From assembly GCA_905221605.1 (NCBI GenBank), contig CAJNDS010002213.1, forward strand, positions 560,136-624,135: a stretch of DNA of 64,000 nucleotides, read 5' to 3'. The position numbers were made by a program, and so were the translations under genes. Below, piece after piece: positions 10,403 through 23,600 of the stretch. The notes under the pieces are model-generated. The model was not told the origin of the DNA and searched no databases. It saw only the letters and a program-made list of their open reading frames with translations. Origin of the DNA: Symbiodinium natans (Eukaryota; Sar; Dinophyceae; Suessiales; Symbiodiniaceae). Position 1 is the first letter of the stretch. Each line of letters begins with the position of its first letter.

Positions 10403-10803
10403 AAACTCATTTGTGGTTTAGGGTTGGGGGTTGGGGCTTCGGGTTGAGACAGGCCTGAAGGGCTTGGCGTTTATGATCTATTACTTCTGTGGTCTAGGCT
10501 TCTATGCTCAAAGCCTTCGTGGCGTCCCAGGAAATATACCCCAAATACAGACTCCCAAAAGTTCCGTTATAATAAGGGCTCAAATAAGGTACCCTAATTT
10601 CAGAAATCCCCATATGTCTGTGCCTCTGCAGCGAACACAAAGCCCCCCCCCCCCACAAAAAAAAAAAAAAAAAAAAAAAAAAAACGAAACCCCAACCCTG
10701 AAGCCCTAAACCCAATACGCCCTAAGCCCGAAACCCTCAAGTAGACCCCCTTTTCGCCCTCAACTCCAGACCCCCGATCCCTGCACCCTAAACCCTTCCT
10801 GGG

Positions 10804-10862
10804 GCGCCCTGCAAAGTGGACCTGCTGGACCTCAATCGCCTGAGGATCGGCTCAGGGGGTGG
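10804..10862. other. Ambiguous exon-like island
   Basis: Plus reads CKVDLLDLNRLRIGSGGGG; minus reads PEPILRRLRSSRSTLQGAPG. Both are plausible and neither is a recognised family. Confidence 0.3.
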
Positions 10863-10901
10863 AGGGTTTCGACGAGAGCCGGACACCTGACGGGCATATA
10901 G

Positions 10902-10903
10902 AT

Positions 10904-10968
<65 letters not shown>

Positions 10969-10996
10969 AGATGATGATGACGATGACGATGACATG
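10902..10996 (+). repeat. (GATGAC)n hexanucleotide microsatellite
   Basis: About 14 near-perfect hexamers. In frame on the plus strand they would encode poly-Asp; on the minus strand, Arg-His runs. A GTGCTG-type repeat follows to 11050. Coding status unproven. Confidence 0.9.
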
Positions 10997-11132
10997 ACGA
11001 TGATGATGGTGATGGTGCTGGTGAGTGCTGGTGCTGGTGCTGGTGCTGGTGGGGGTGGCGATGGACTTTTAAAGCCCTGAACCCTACACCCGTATTAAAA
11101 CCCAAGAGCCCCAAACCAGTCAATCGTAAGCC

Positions 11133-11193
11133 TTGCATGCCAGACTTGAGATGAGGCGGAAGGCTTGCGGGGCACCTGGATTGCTCAAAGCTC
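11133..11193 (-). CDS. Candidate exon, unknown protein
   Basis: The minus strand reads SFEQSRCPASLPPHLKSGM after a TAGAG. The plus strand is open as well (RLEMRRKACGAPGLLKALQD). Undecided. Confidence 0.35.
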
Positions 11194-11284
11194 TACAAGA
11201 CAGGAGCTGTGGGCCATGGCGTATTAGGAACTTCGGGTTGGGGGGGGGGGGGGGGGGTTCGGTTTTTGCGTTTCTTGGTGATGG

Positions 11285-11390
11285 CAAACCATACGCTCGA
11301 ACTCCGGAAGTTGGAGGTAGGCAGAGAACGGCAGCCTACTCTCCTCCTCTGGGGACCAGCCATGAGCCGAAATACCGTCGCACGCCACCC
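11285..11390 (-). CDS. Exon, unknown protein
   Basis: Acceptor GTTGCAG|GG. It reads GISAHGWSPEEESRLPFSAY followed by LQLPEFERMV. One of the most protein-like islands in the left arm; family not recognised. A poly-G run lies at 11239-11257 on its 3' side. Confidence 0.6.
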
Positions 11391-11664
11391 CTGCAACACC
11401 CCCCGAAACCCTACACCCTACACCCACCCACTGTACCTTCAAGGCCCACAGCCTCACCCTCACCCTACTCAGCGAAACCCTTTTGATAGGAATGTGTGAT
11501 TTGGATAGCTTATGCTGTTCCCTAAGGGTCGTCAAACTACTTCGGGTTCAGGGTTTTGGAAGTTTGGGGTTTGGGGCGCAGGGTTTAGGGTTTACCTAAA
11601 CCTTAAACCCTAAACCCTCAACCCTAAATACCCTAAACTCTAAACCCTAAACCCAAACTCTAGT

Positions 11665-11762
11665 ATGGTGAACGACTTTGGCAAGGCGCCTCCGTCACGC
11701 TGCCGCACACGCAGAACTCCTGCCCGGACACCGGTGGCTCTCTACAAGCCTCCCAAGCCGCC
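11665..11762 (-). CDS. Candidate exon, unknown protein
   Basis: The minus strand reads PPVSGQEFCVCGSVTEAPCQ. The plus strand is also open and basic. CCCTAAA lies on the left. No family recognised. Confidence 0.4.
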
Positions 11763-11934
11763 CTGACCCTTGAAACACCGAACCCTCAGGCCGGGATCCC
11801 AAAACCCCAAAAGCCTAAAAATCCCGAAAACCCTAAAAACCCCAAAGCCCTAAAACTCCCGAAAACCCTAAAACCCTAAAACCCTAAAACCCCCAAACCC
11901 CTAAACCCCAAACCCCTGAACCCCAACAGACCCA

Positions 11935-12045
11935 AGTTCAAGGCTTGGCGCGAATTTGCGCATGCCTGGGGCAGCCAGCAGTATCGGCAGCGTGCATCCG
12001 CCTCGCTGGCCTGCGGAATGCGCCCCCTGGACCCTGAAGCGATGG
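11935..12045. other. Ambiguous exon-like island
   Basis: Open on both strands. Plus gives FKAWREFAHAWGSQQYRQRA; minus gives IPQASEADARCRYCWLPQAC. Composition suggests coding, but strand is undecided. Confidence 0.35.
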
Positions 12046-12399
12046 GAGAAAACCCTTTACCTTTGGGGTTTAGCTAGGGTCGCGGTTCGGCAGAACGTTC
12101 CACGATCTGGAGTACTACTTTTTTCTACAGTACTCCTGAAGCGTTGCCATAAAGCTTCTCAAAAGGTTCACCCTGAGCCCTGAACCCACCCCAAGAAAAG
12201 ACGCATGATACACAGACAGAGAGGCGATTCAGCCCTCAGCGCACGCACCCTTGAAGCTTCGGATGAAAGCCTTCAGGGTGTCTCGTTCGGGGCTTAAGGG
12301 ATTAAGGGTTTAGGGTTTTAGGTCTTAGGGCTTAGAGCTCGGGGTTCCGGGGGTTACCCGAAACCCAAAACCCTAAACCTAAAACTGGGGGTTTTGGGC

Positions 12400-12461
12400 T
12401 GTGGCTCCGGCGCCTGAATGGCATAGCGGACGCCGGCCCCCGCGACGGAGAGGAAGGGATC
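12400..12461 (-). CDS. Exon, unknown protein
   Basis: Acceptor CTCCAG|GATCCC. It reads DPFLSVAGAGVRYAIQAPEP. A plus-strand reading also exists (LWLRRLNGIADAG) but lacks a matching acceptor. Confidence 0.5.
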
Positions 12462-12699
12462 CTGGAGCAAGCCCTGTTAAGTCCTTTACGGGAGACATAG
12501 AGGCGAGGGTTTGGGGTTTAGGGTTTTCGGGTTAGGGTCCAGGCTTTAGGGTTTACTCGGCGGTCCTCTTGTACGGCTTGCGAAGGCGGAATAAAAGGAG
12601 TTGAGACTATATTGTAGCGCCTCCATGTTTTAGGGCTGCCCCTTGCCCCTTGAACTCTCTAAACCCTTAAAAGCCTTTCCAGACCCCCTAAGTCACCAA

Positions 12700-12772
12700 G
12701 AGCCCATCGCGCCGCCCTCAATTCCCCCCGGGCCTCCTCGGCGCTGTCAGGCTGAGGCTCCTCGGGCGATGG
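12700..12772 (-). CDS. Exon, unknown protein
   Basis: The minus strand reads SPEEPQPDSAEEARGELRAA followed by RWALGDL: an acidic linker then a helix. A long TTTAGGG array (12777-12842) precedes it on the coding strand as CCCTAAA. Confidence 0.5.
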
Positions 12773-13296
12773 CTTCAGGGTTTAGGGTTTAGGGTTTAGG
12801 GTTTAGGGTTTAGGGTTTAGGGTTTAGGGTTTAGGGTTTAGGGTTCAGGGTTTGGGGTTTAGGGCTTAGGGTTTGAGGGTTGGGGGTTTAGGGCTTCATT
12901 AGGGCTAAGGGTGTAGGGTTTAGGGTTTACACCCCCAAAGCTCTAAACCCTAAAACCTGGACCCTAAACCCTGAAAAGCATGTGCGCTCCTCAATCCCCT
13001 AAGAAAGCCCCCTGAAACCTCTAGGTCTGTGAATCGAAGCTCTCTCCCCCCCCCCCCTTCTCCAAAAAAAGCAAGAAGCCCTGATTTCCATCAAAACCTT
13101 TAAAACTCTCTACCCGTAGAACCTACACCAAACAGCCCGAACCCTAAACCCCGCCCAACCCACAGCCCTAAACCACTAAACTCCAAAGCCTCCTTAAACC
13201 CTAAACCCCAAACCCTAAACCCCAAACCCTAAACCCCAAACCCTAAACCCTAAACCCCAAACCCTAAACCCTAGGGTTGAGGCGCTCAGGGCCCGC

Positions 13297-13331
13297 CTTG
13301 GCGGCGGCCTCATCGAAGATGGCATCGATGC
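13297..13331 (-). CDS. Small exon, unknown protein
   Basis: A 35-nt exon: acceptor AGCCCAG|GC, reading IDAIFDEAAAK, GC donor AAG|GCGGGC. Size and splice signals match the methyltransferase exons. Confidence 0.5.
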
Positions 13332-13451
13332 CTGGGCTGCTATGGAGGTGTGTGGGGGGGGGGGGGGCTTATTCGTGGGTTCCCTCTACTAGGGTTTAGG
13401 GTTTAGGGTTTAGGGCTTAGGGTTTTGGGGTTGACGGGTTTAGGGTTTCAG

Positions 13452-13505
13452 GTACCCCCCTCTATACTACCCCCCCTACGTTTCCCCCATAAAGGATAGC
13501 TAGGG
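13452..13505. repeat. Dispersed element CCCCCTCTATACTACCCCC
   Basis: Shares TACCCC and CCTCTATACTACCCC with 50448-50500. Probably one arm of another dispersed element. Confidence 0.4.
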
Positions 13506-14073
13506 GAACTGCGCTGCTCTTCCTATTTTGGATACATAGGGACACCTGCTTGAGGGGTTCGAGGTGCAGGTTTACTTACTTCTCCAACAACCCAGGAAAA
13601 AAAGGCTAAATTTTGCTACTCCTGCTAAATGAGGAAACCCGAACGGTTCAAAGCTCAGCTACCAGCTAACTAAGCTCAGAGGGCAGGGTTGGATTGAGGG
13701 GGCAATGGTCGGTCATTAAGGAGCCATCCCGACACGGCTACCTAGTTCTCTAAGCGTGGTCCCTTTTCGGTTGCCCGAAACCCCAACGTCTTCTAGCGCG
13801 GGCCGGGATCCACCTAAATGTTCCTAATCACCCTCCACTGAAGACCTACAATTGGGCGTCTCCTTAAAACCCTAAACCCTAAACCCTAACAGGTTCAGGC
13901 TTGGGGTCTAGGGTCCGAACCCCGAAACCTTGCAGCCTTCCAAAAACCCTTGGCCCTTGCTGAAGCCCAGCACCCTTAAGCCGATTCGCTTTGACATCCC
14001 CCACAAAACACCTAAATCCTATACCCTAGACCCTAAACCCCAAGCCCTAAACCCTAAATCCTTCGACCTTAAA

Positions 14074-14176
14074 TTTGGGATGTTCCCCCTTATACTACAG
14101 CCCTTAAGAGGGATGATAATCGGGGGGTACCTATGATCTCGAGTAAGGACTGTTAGTATAAGGGAGAACATCTCAA
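14074..14176. repeat. MITE-like palindrome, family 1 (best preserved)
   Basis: The ends GGGATGTTCCCCCTTATAC and AAGGACTGTTAGTATAAGGG form inverted repeats of about 30 bases around a 40-base core. It has no open frame. Confidence 0.85.
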
Positions 14177-14289
14177 CCTAGACCCTAAACCCTAAACCCT
14201 AAACCCTAGACCCTAAACCCTAAACCCTAAACCCTAAACCCTAAACCCTAAACCCTAAACCCTAAACTTAAACACCTTTAAAAAAATCA

Positions 14290-14331
14290 GCATCCAGGAG
14301 CCGCACGGCTTCGGTAGCGATCTTTGCGCTC
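14290..14331 (-). CDS. Small exon, unknown protein
   Basis: Acceptor CTGCAG|G. It reads SAKIATEAVRLLDAD. A C-rich telomeric tract (14187-14270) lies on the left. Confidence 0.45.
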
Positions 14332-14344
14332 CTGCAGTTTATAG

Positions 14345-14650
14345 GGTCCTTAAGGGAAGGGTGTAGGGTTTAGGGTTTAGGGCTTAGGGCTTAGGGCTTA
14401 GGGCTTAGGGTTTAGGGCTTAGGGCTTAGGGTTTAGGGCTTAGGGCTTAGGGTTTACGTATCAAACCTAAACGGGTTTAGGGTTTAGGGTTTAGGGTTTA
14501 GGGTTTAGGGCGTTTAGGGTTTAGGGCGTTTAGGGTTTAGGGTTTAGGGTTTAGGGGGTTTAGGGTGTAGGGTGTAGGGTTTGGGGTTTAGGGTGTAGGG
14601 TTTAGGGTTTAGGGTTTAGCGTTTAGCGTATAGGGTTTAGGGTTTACTAC
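14345..14650 (+). repeat. Mixed TTTAGGG / CTTAGGG / GTTTAGGGC arrays
   Basis: About 300 bp of telomeric variants in blocks, with no gene visible. Confidence 0.9.
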
Positions 14651-14874
14651 GTAGGGTTTAGGGCCAGTTGGAGGTTCATGGGTTTTTTACAAGTAGGGCT
14701 AGAAGTATTGCAACTATAGCCATAATCTTGTTCAGGGTGCTTTGTGACCCTGCTGATGGCACCTGTGCACCTCCAAGTACCTACTGAAAACCTGACCCTG
14801 GAACCTCAACCCACAAGCCTGCTAAACCCTAAACCCTAAACCCTATAACCCTAAACCCTAAACCCTAAACCCTC

Positions 14875-15045
14875 ATGCATGTGCCGCCCACTTTGCCTGG
14901 AGGGGCAATCCTGCGTCTCAGCCACAGCGCCGAGAACTGCGAGTGGAGAAAGGCCGCTACCTGTACAGCACCGGAATCCTGGTGCGCCAGCCTCTGGAAC
15001 GCTGGCGCCTCTCTGGAGCTGAGATGGCAGGGACCCTTCTCTTCG
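14875..15045. other. Ambiguous exon-like island 3' of polyubiquitin
   Basis: Open on both strands over 150 bp. Plus: RELRVEKGRYLYSTGILVRQ. Minus: SVPEAGAPGFRCCTGSGLSP. A minus reading would be the next gene downstream of polyubiquitin. Undecided. Confidence 0.35.
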
Positions 15046-15219
15046 GGTTTAGGGTTTAGGGCCTAAGGTTTAGGGCTTAGGGTTTTCAACCATATGGAGT
15101 GCTGTCCACTTGAGCTTTCGAGAGGTGCCAGCTCAAAATTTGATCACCGCATCCAAGGCACGTGCCCTGTCCCAATGCGGTTTCGGGTATGGGGTTTAGG
15201 GTTTGAGGGCAGTGACTAC

Positions 15220-17601
<2,382 letters not shown>

Positions 17602-20600
17602 CTAAGAAAGAGACACGACGACACCGATTCGGAGCCCGCGGTGCCCAAACATATCCTCCAGTTCATGAAGCCCTGGCTTCTCAGGGCTTGGCATACACCT
17701 TTAGCCCTACGTACGACCCTAAACCCTGAACCCTGAACCCTGAACCCTGAACCCTGAACCCTGAACCCTGAACCCTAAACCCTAAACCCTAAACCCTAAA
17801 CCCTACCAGGATTCGACCGCGCATTTCGGGATTCTCCGAGCACCCTCGCGGCTTCCTCCGCCAGCGGTCGTGCCGGCTCGAATCCGCGGCGGGCCACGAA
17901 CCTTGAAGATGCGGAGGCTTAGGGTTTAGGGTTTAGGGTTTAGGGTTTAGGGTTTAGGGTTTAAGGTTTAGGGTTTAGGGTTTAGGGTTTAGGGTCCAGT
18001 ATCCAAGAGGACCCGTTAGCCTTTGGGATCATATAGGGACCATAATGCGCCAAATAGGTTGAAGATTGCCTCTACTACTATGCTTTTCGGTTTCAAGCGG
18101 CGTGCCAACGAAACAATGCAGAGGGCTTAGGGCTTGGGGTTTTTGGGCTTGGAGTGTGCCATGTGGGGCTGGTCCCAACACCCTGAACGCCCCAAAGCCC
18201 CACAAAAGCCATAAACCCTAAACCCTGAACCCTTTCAAGCCCGAACCCCCCCCCCCAAATACCTGACGCTCATCCGAACCCTAAACCCGAACACCCTAAA
18301 CCCTAAACCCTAAACCCCAAACCCCAAACCCCTAAACCCCTAAACCCTAAACCTTAAACCCTAAACCCTAAACCCTAAACCCTGTGCTCGAGGCTCCGAG
18401 CTGAACGACAGACGCCAGGCCTCCCCGGCTGAAGTCGCAGTGGACGTGTTTAAAGCTGAGGGATTGGGGGTTTTAGGGTTTAGGGTTTAGGGTTTAGGGA
18501 TTAGGGTTTAGGGTTCAAGGTTTAGGGTTTAGGGTTTAGGGTTTAGAGTTTAGGGTTTAGGGTTTAGGGTTTAGGGTTTAGAGTTTAGGGTTTAGGGCTT
18601 AGGGTTTAGGGATCCGTTAGGGTTTGCTCTTGGGTCTGAGAATACTCAAAGCCTAGTCCCAAACACCTGCGCCAGACTCAGGCTCCTTGTTCTAAACCTT
18701 GAGAGGTCCTGAGCTCCTCAACCCTAAGCCCTAAGCCCTAAGCCCTAAGCCCTAAGCCCCAAACCCTAAACCCTAAACCCTACACCCTAAACCCTAAACC
18801 CTACACCCTACACCCTAAACCCTAAACCCTCAACCCTCGACCCTAAGGCTCCATGTTGCAGGCCCTGGCTTGTGAACTGCCTGTGTGGTAGGTCCCCTCG
18901 AGGACCTCGCGCTCCAGCTGCCGGCAGAGAACGACCTGCAAGAAAGGAACCTTAAACCCCTTAGGGCTTCACCTTAAATCCTAAACCCTAAACCCTAAAC
19001 CCTAAACCCTAGCCCTAAACCCTAAACCCTAGCCCTAAACCCTAAACCCTTCAGCCCCTAAGCCCTAACCCCTCAACCCTAAATGACCAGCTATCGGATT
19101 TCGGCCTGGCCTTTTGGGTCCAAGGCCTGGGCCCTGCACATCTCAGCACCCGCAGGAGCTCAATAACTTTAGGACTTACAAGTAGTGCTTAAAGGTTCAG
19201 GGTTTAGGGTTGAGGGTTTAGGGTTTAGGGTTTAGGGTTTAGGACTTAGTGTTTGGGGTTTGGGGGTTCTGGGGCTTTGATGAGTCGGCAATGATCGTTG
19301 AGATTCCTCCACCCCCCTATCCTCCTCCAAACAATTTCGGGGTTGTTGTGCACCCTCGATAAACCGGCACGGGGGCTGGGGGTAGGGCAGGCAGGGGTCG
19401 AGGGTTGAGGGGAATCTGGCCAAGCCCTTAAGCTTGAGAGTACTAAGGTTTCCTATCCTTCTGAAGGATCACTTCATGCGGGTAACCGAATATTCTAAAG
19501 CGGATGAGGGCAGCTCTCTCTCCTGGAGTTGATGAGCCCCGCTGGAACCCGAAACCCTAAACCCCGAACTCCAAACCCCAAACCCTAAACCCTAAAGCCT
19601 AAACCCTAAACCCTAAACCTCAGCCACCTCCAGCTGCTGGAAGTCTTCGCGAAGCATCTCTGCCGTGACCTTGGAGGAGCCCGCTGAGACTTGCTAGCGC
19701 TCTTTGGAAGGGAGTTGCGGTTTAGGGTTTAGGGTTTAGGGTTTAGGGTTTAGGGTTTAGGGTTTAGGGTGTAGGGTGTAGGGTGTAGGGTTTAGGGTTT
19801 AGGGTTTCGGGTTTCGGGTTCTGGGCAAACCAAACCCATACCTCCAGAGCCGTGCACCCCAAATCCTCAACCCCTACACAACCTTTACTGTGTAGGGCTT
19901 AAGGTTTAGTGAAACCCCCGAACTTATTTCCTAAACGCTCAACCCTAAACCCTAAACCCTGAACCCTAAGCCCTAAACCCTAAACACTACAGTACCCCCA
20001 AAGCCCCCAACCCTCCCATGGCTCAGGCCCTCACGAGGCGCTCCACATCGGGGGGGCCGCCAGAAGCGAACTGGAGCCTCGGCCCCGCAAGATAATTCTC
20101 AACCTTTAGGGCTTAGGATTTAGGGGCTAGGGTTTAGGGTTTAGGGTTTAAGGTTTAAGGTTGATATAACATGGTCAGTTCTGTAAATAAAAGTAGGGCC
20201 GCCTATTAAAAGGACCACGAAAGGGACCCATCGTGAAGAGAAGTGACCATATGGCAGCCTTCTACACTAAACGTTCTGGCCCCATGCCAACAGAAAAGCT
20301 ACCAAAACCCTGAACCCTAAACCCTGAACCCAAAACCCAAAACCCTAAACCGCAATGTCGACATCTCATGGAGGCTGTGGACAGTCATGTGCGGCTACGG
20401 CATGGCCGCGCTTAGCAAGAGCTGCACTACAAGGTCAGGAAGGCTCCTCCGAAACCTTGGATTTTGTAAGGGTTTAGGGTTTAGGGTGTAGGGTCTAGGG
20501 TCTAGGGTTTAGGGTTTAGGGTTTAGGGTTTAGGGTTTAGGGATTAGGGTTTAGGGTTTAGAATTTAGGGTCGCGGCGCACATCCCTGAGCCGGTCGTCC

Positions 20601-23600
20601 AACAACTGCAGAGCAGCCCATGTGGTCGTTTTCTCCTAAATGTGGGTCCCTTTTTGGGCTTAGGGTTCAGGGCAAGGCGGCCCCTATTGTTTCGGGGGTA
20701 CCCAAAAAGGGACCAGCATTGCGAGAACTGACCATCTAACCCTTTTTTACAAATCAGAGACTTACTTCTCACAGGCCCCCCCCCCCCCCTTGAAATCAAA
20801 TCCACCCCAGTGACACTTCCGGGAGAACTCTCGGCGCCGAATCCCTGCCTTCTAGGATTGAGGGTTCATGGTGCGTGGTGTTTTGGGCTATATAACCTTC
20901 GGCTACGTTTTAGGATTTAGGGTTTAGGGTTTAGGCCTCGGGCCGAGGGTTCTCTCTTAGGGCATGAACATTCTGAGTCAGCGGCTGCTCCGGCGTGAAG
21001 GCTTCGATCACGACGACACCTCTCGCGACCACATAGGGTTTAGGGGTTTAGGGGTTTAAGGGTTTACGGGTTTAGGGGTTTAGGGGTATAGGGTACAGTA
21101 TAGTTTAGGGTTTAGGGTTTAGGGCTGCAAGTACAGCCTGCCCAATGGCCCAAGCAGCGCACCAACAGACGGATTTCTACAACCCAAGAACCCAAGGCCA
21201 AGAACCCTTGAACCCTTGAACCCATGAACCCCCAAACCCCAAACCCCATACCTCAAACCCCAAACCCCAAACCCTAAACCCTTCTTCCCCCCCCGACCCA
21301 CCACATTGGAAACCTCCAGGACGCAGCGCCTCCGCCGAGTCGCGGTGCACCTCTAAGGATTTGGAGTGGCTGAGGGAACTAAACTGCCCCCAAACTGCCC
21401 TAAACTGCCCCAAATCCGAAACCCTAAAACCTTAGGGCCTGCAAGTTGCCAGGTCTTTCGGGCTGAAAGGTTGTGCAGTTAGGTGTTTTGTCCGGGGTGT
21501 CGGGTTGAGGGTTTAGGGTTTCCAAACCCTAAACCCTAAACCCTAAACCCTAAACCCTAAACCCTAAACCCTAAACCCTAAACCCTAAACCCTAAACCCT
21601 AACCCTAAACCGGCTTCGAGTTCAGGCCCAACTCCGCCTTCCGGCGCAGGTCCGGCGCCAGATGGCAGAAGATGGAGACGACGGCGTCCCAGGCTCAGCT
21701 TTTTTGGGCTGTTTTGAGATGCTGTAGGGTGTAGGGTTCAGGGTTTAGGGTTTAGGGTTTAGGGTTAGGGTGTTTAGGGTGTTTCGGGTGTTTCGGGTGT
21801 TTAGGGTGTTTAGGGTGTTCAGGGTGTTTAGGGTGTTTAGGGTGTTTAGGGTGTTTAGGGTGTTTAGGGTGTTTAGGGTGTTTAGAGCTTTGCGGGGGGT
21901 TACGGTGTTTAGCGGTTCTGCGGAGGGAGGGAAGGGCGGTGGCGGGGGGGGGGGGGGGGGGGGCATTCTACAAGTTGCTTAAGAACCCCAAGAGAATAAC
22001 GAATAACAAATATAATCCCTAAATTACTCTTATAAGGAAGAATACTTATTGTCATTTTTGTGTTTTTTGGAGGTTCTTAAGCAATTAATAGAAATTGGCT
22101 TTGCCTAAATGAAATTGGGGGGCGGGGGTCCGAGGGTCTTCTCGGTGTCAGGAAGGCTCTTTAGGTTTCGGGCTTTCGGGATGCAGGGTTTGGGTTTTAA
22201 GGTTTCAGGGATTCTGGCGTTGGGGTTGGGCGATTTCGGGTTTTGGGGCTAAGAGATACAGGCTCCGGGGCTTTGCAGGGGCTGATCGGAGGCGGGAAAC
22301 GTTTCTTCCTGGGTCAAGAGCGCACCTGCAGGATCTTAACATCTAACAGCCGAGTCTCCAACTAAGCCCAGAACCCTTTCAGCCTAATCGGGCCCAAAAA
22401 ACACGGAGCCCTTACGAAGTGTTAGGGCTGTAAACCCTTCCTCATGATGGTCCTAAGGGCTTAAGCTCTAAAACCTTGGGATGATCCCCCTTATACTAAC
22501 ACTCCAAACTAGGGACTATGGTACCCACTACTAGAACCCCTATGAAGGACTGTTGCCCTAAACCCCAAACTCTAAACCCTAAACCCTAAACCTTAAACCT
22601 GTCTGTAACAGGGGGAGCATCCCAATCTCAACCCCCCAAAGCATCCAAGCCCGATTTAAGCGGCTCGGCCCCAGTCAGCTACTGCCCATGTGGTAGTCCG
22701 CGAGGTCCGAGCCCACCTTAGGAAGTCGTTAGGCTTTAGGGTTTAGGGTTTAGGCTTTAGGGTTTAGGGTTCAGGGTACAGGGTACCGGGTACAGGGTGT
22801 AAGGTTGGGGGTTTAGGGTTTGGCGTTTGGGTGGCTTAATCTGCTGCGCGGACCCTTCCGGGAAAAAAAAACTCGAAGACGTATTTCCCAAACCCTAAAC
22901 AGCAAACCCCAAACCCTAAACCCTAAACCCTAAGCCCTAAGCCAAAATCCTAAACCCTAAACCCAGGAAAGCTCAGCTGCCCTCCGTTTTGATTCGCACG
23001 CTGCACTCAGCCGCCAGGCGCCGGGCCTTACGTTGGCACGGTGGCTCAAGCGTCGTTAACAGCCCGTAGGCTAGTTTCAGGGTGTAGGTCTTAGGGCTTT
23101 AGGGTTTAGGGTTTAGGGTTTTAGGGTTTCGGGTTCAGGCCTTGCAGGGTTATCTGGTCTAGGGCTGACAGGGTGATAGGGTTTAGGGCTTAGGGCTACG
23201 GCTTGTTGCTTCTAGGGTTATAGGGTTCTGGGGTTTATGGGGAAGGCTTATAGGGTTTTAGTAATTATGGGGTTATAGAATTTAGGGCTTATAGGGTTAG
23301 GGTTCGGGAGGCTGTTCCTAGGTCTGCCCCGAACAGCGCCCAGAACTGGCATCTTCCATGTCGCCCTAGACCATAAGCCCCAAAGCCCTTTGAACCCAAA
23401 ACTCTAAACTCTAAACCCTCATCCGATCCGATCTCCTTACTCCTTTCAGGGTACTTCACAGCTAGTCCCAAAAGCCTGAACCAAGCCAAAACCCTGCGGG
23501 TCCCAACTTCTTGGATTTGGGGCTGGCGGCTCAGGGTTTCGTATCCGTGTCATTGAAAAGGTGGGGGGGGGGGGGGGGGTTAAGATAGCCCTAAAGCCTA

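Noticed and set aside
20025-20085. Plus-strand exon ALTRRSTSGGPPEANWSLG with tidy splice signals
   Set aside because: The minus reading supplies the FASGGPPD motif exactly where the methyltransferase family requires it.
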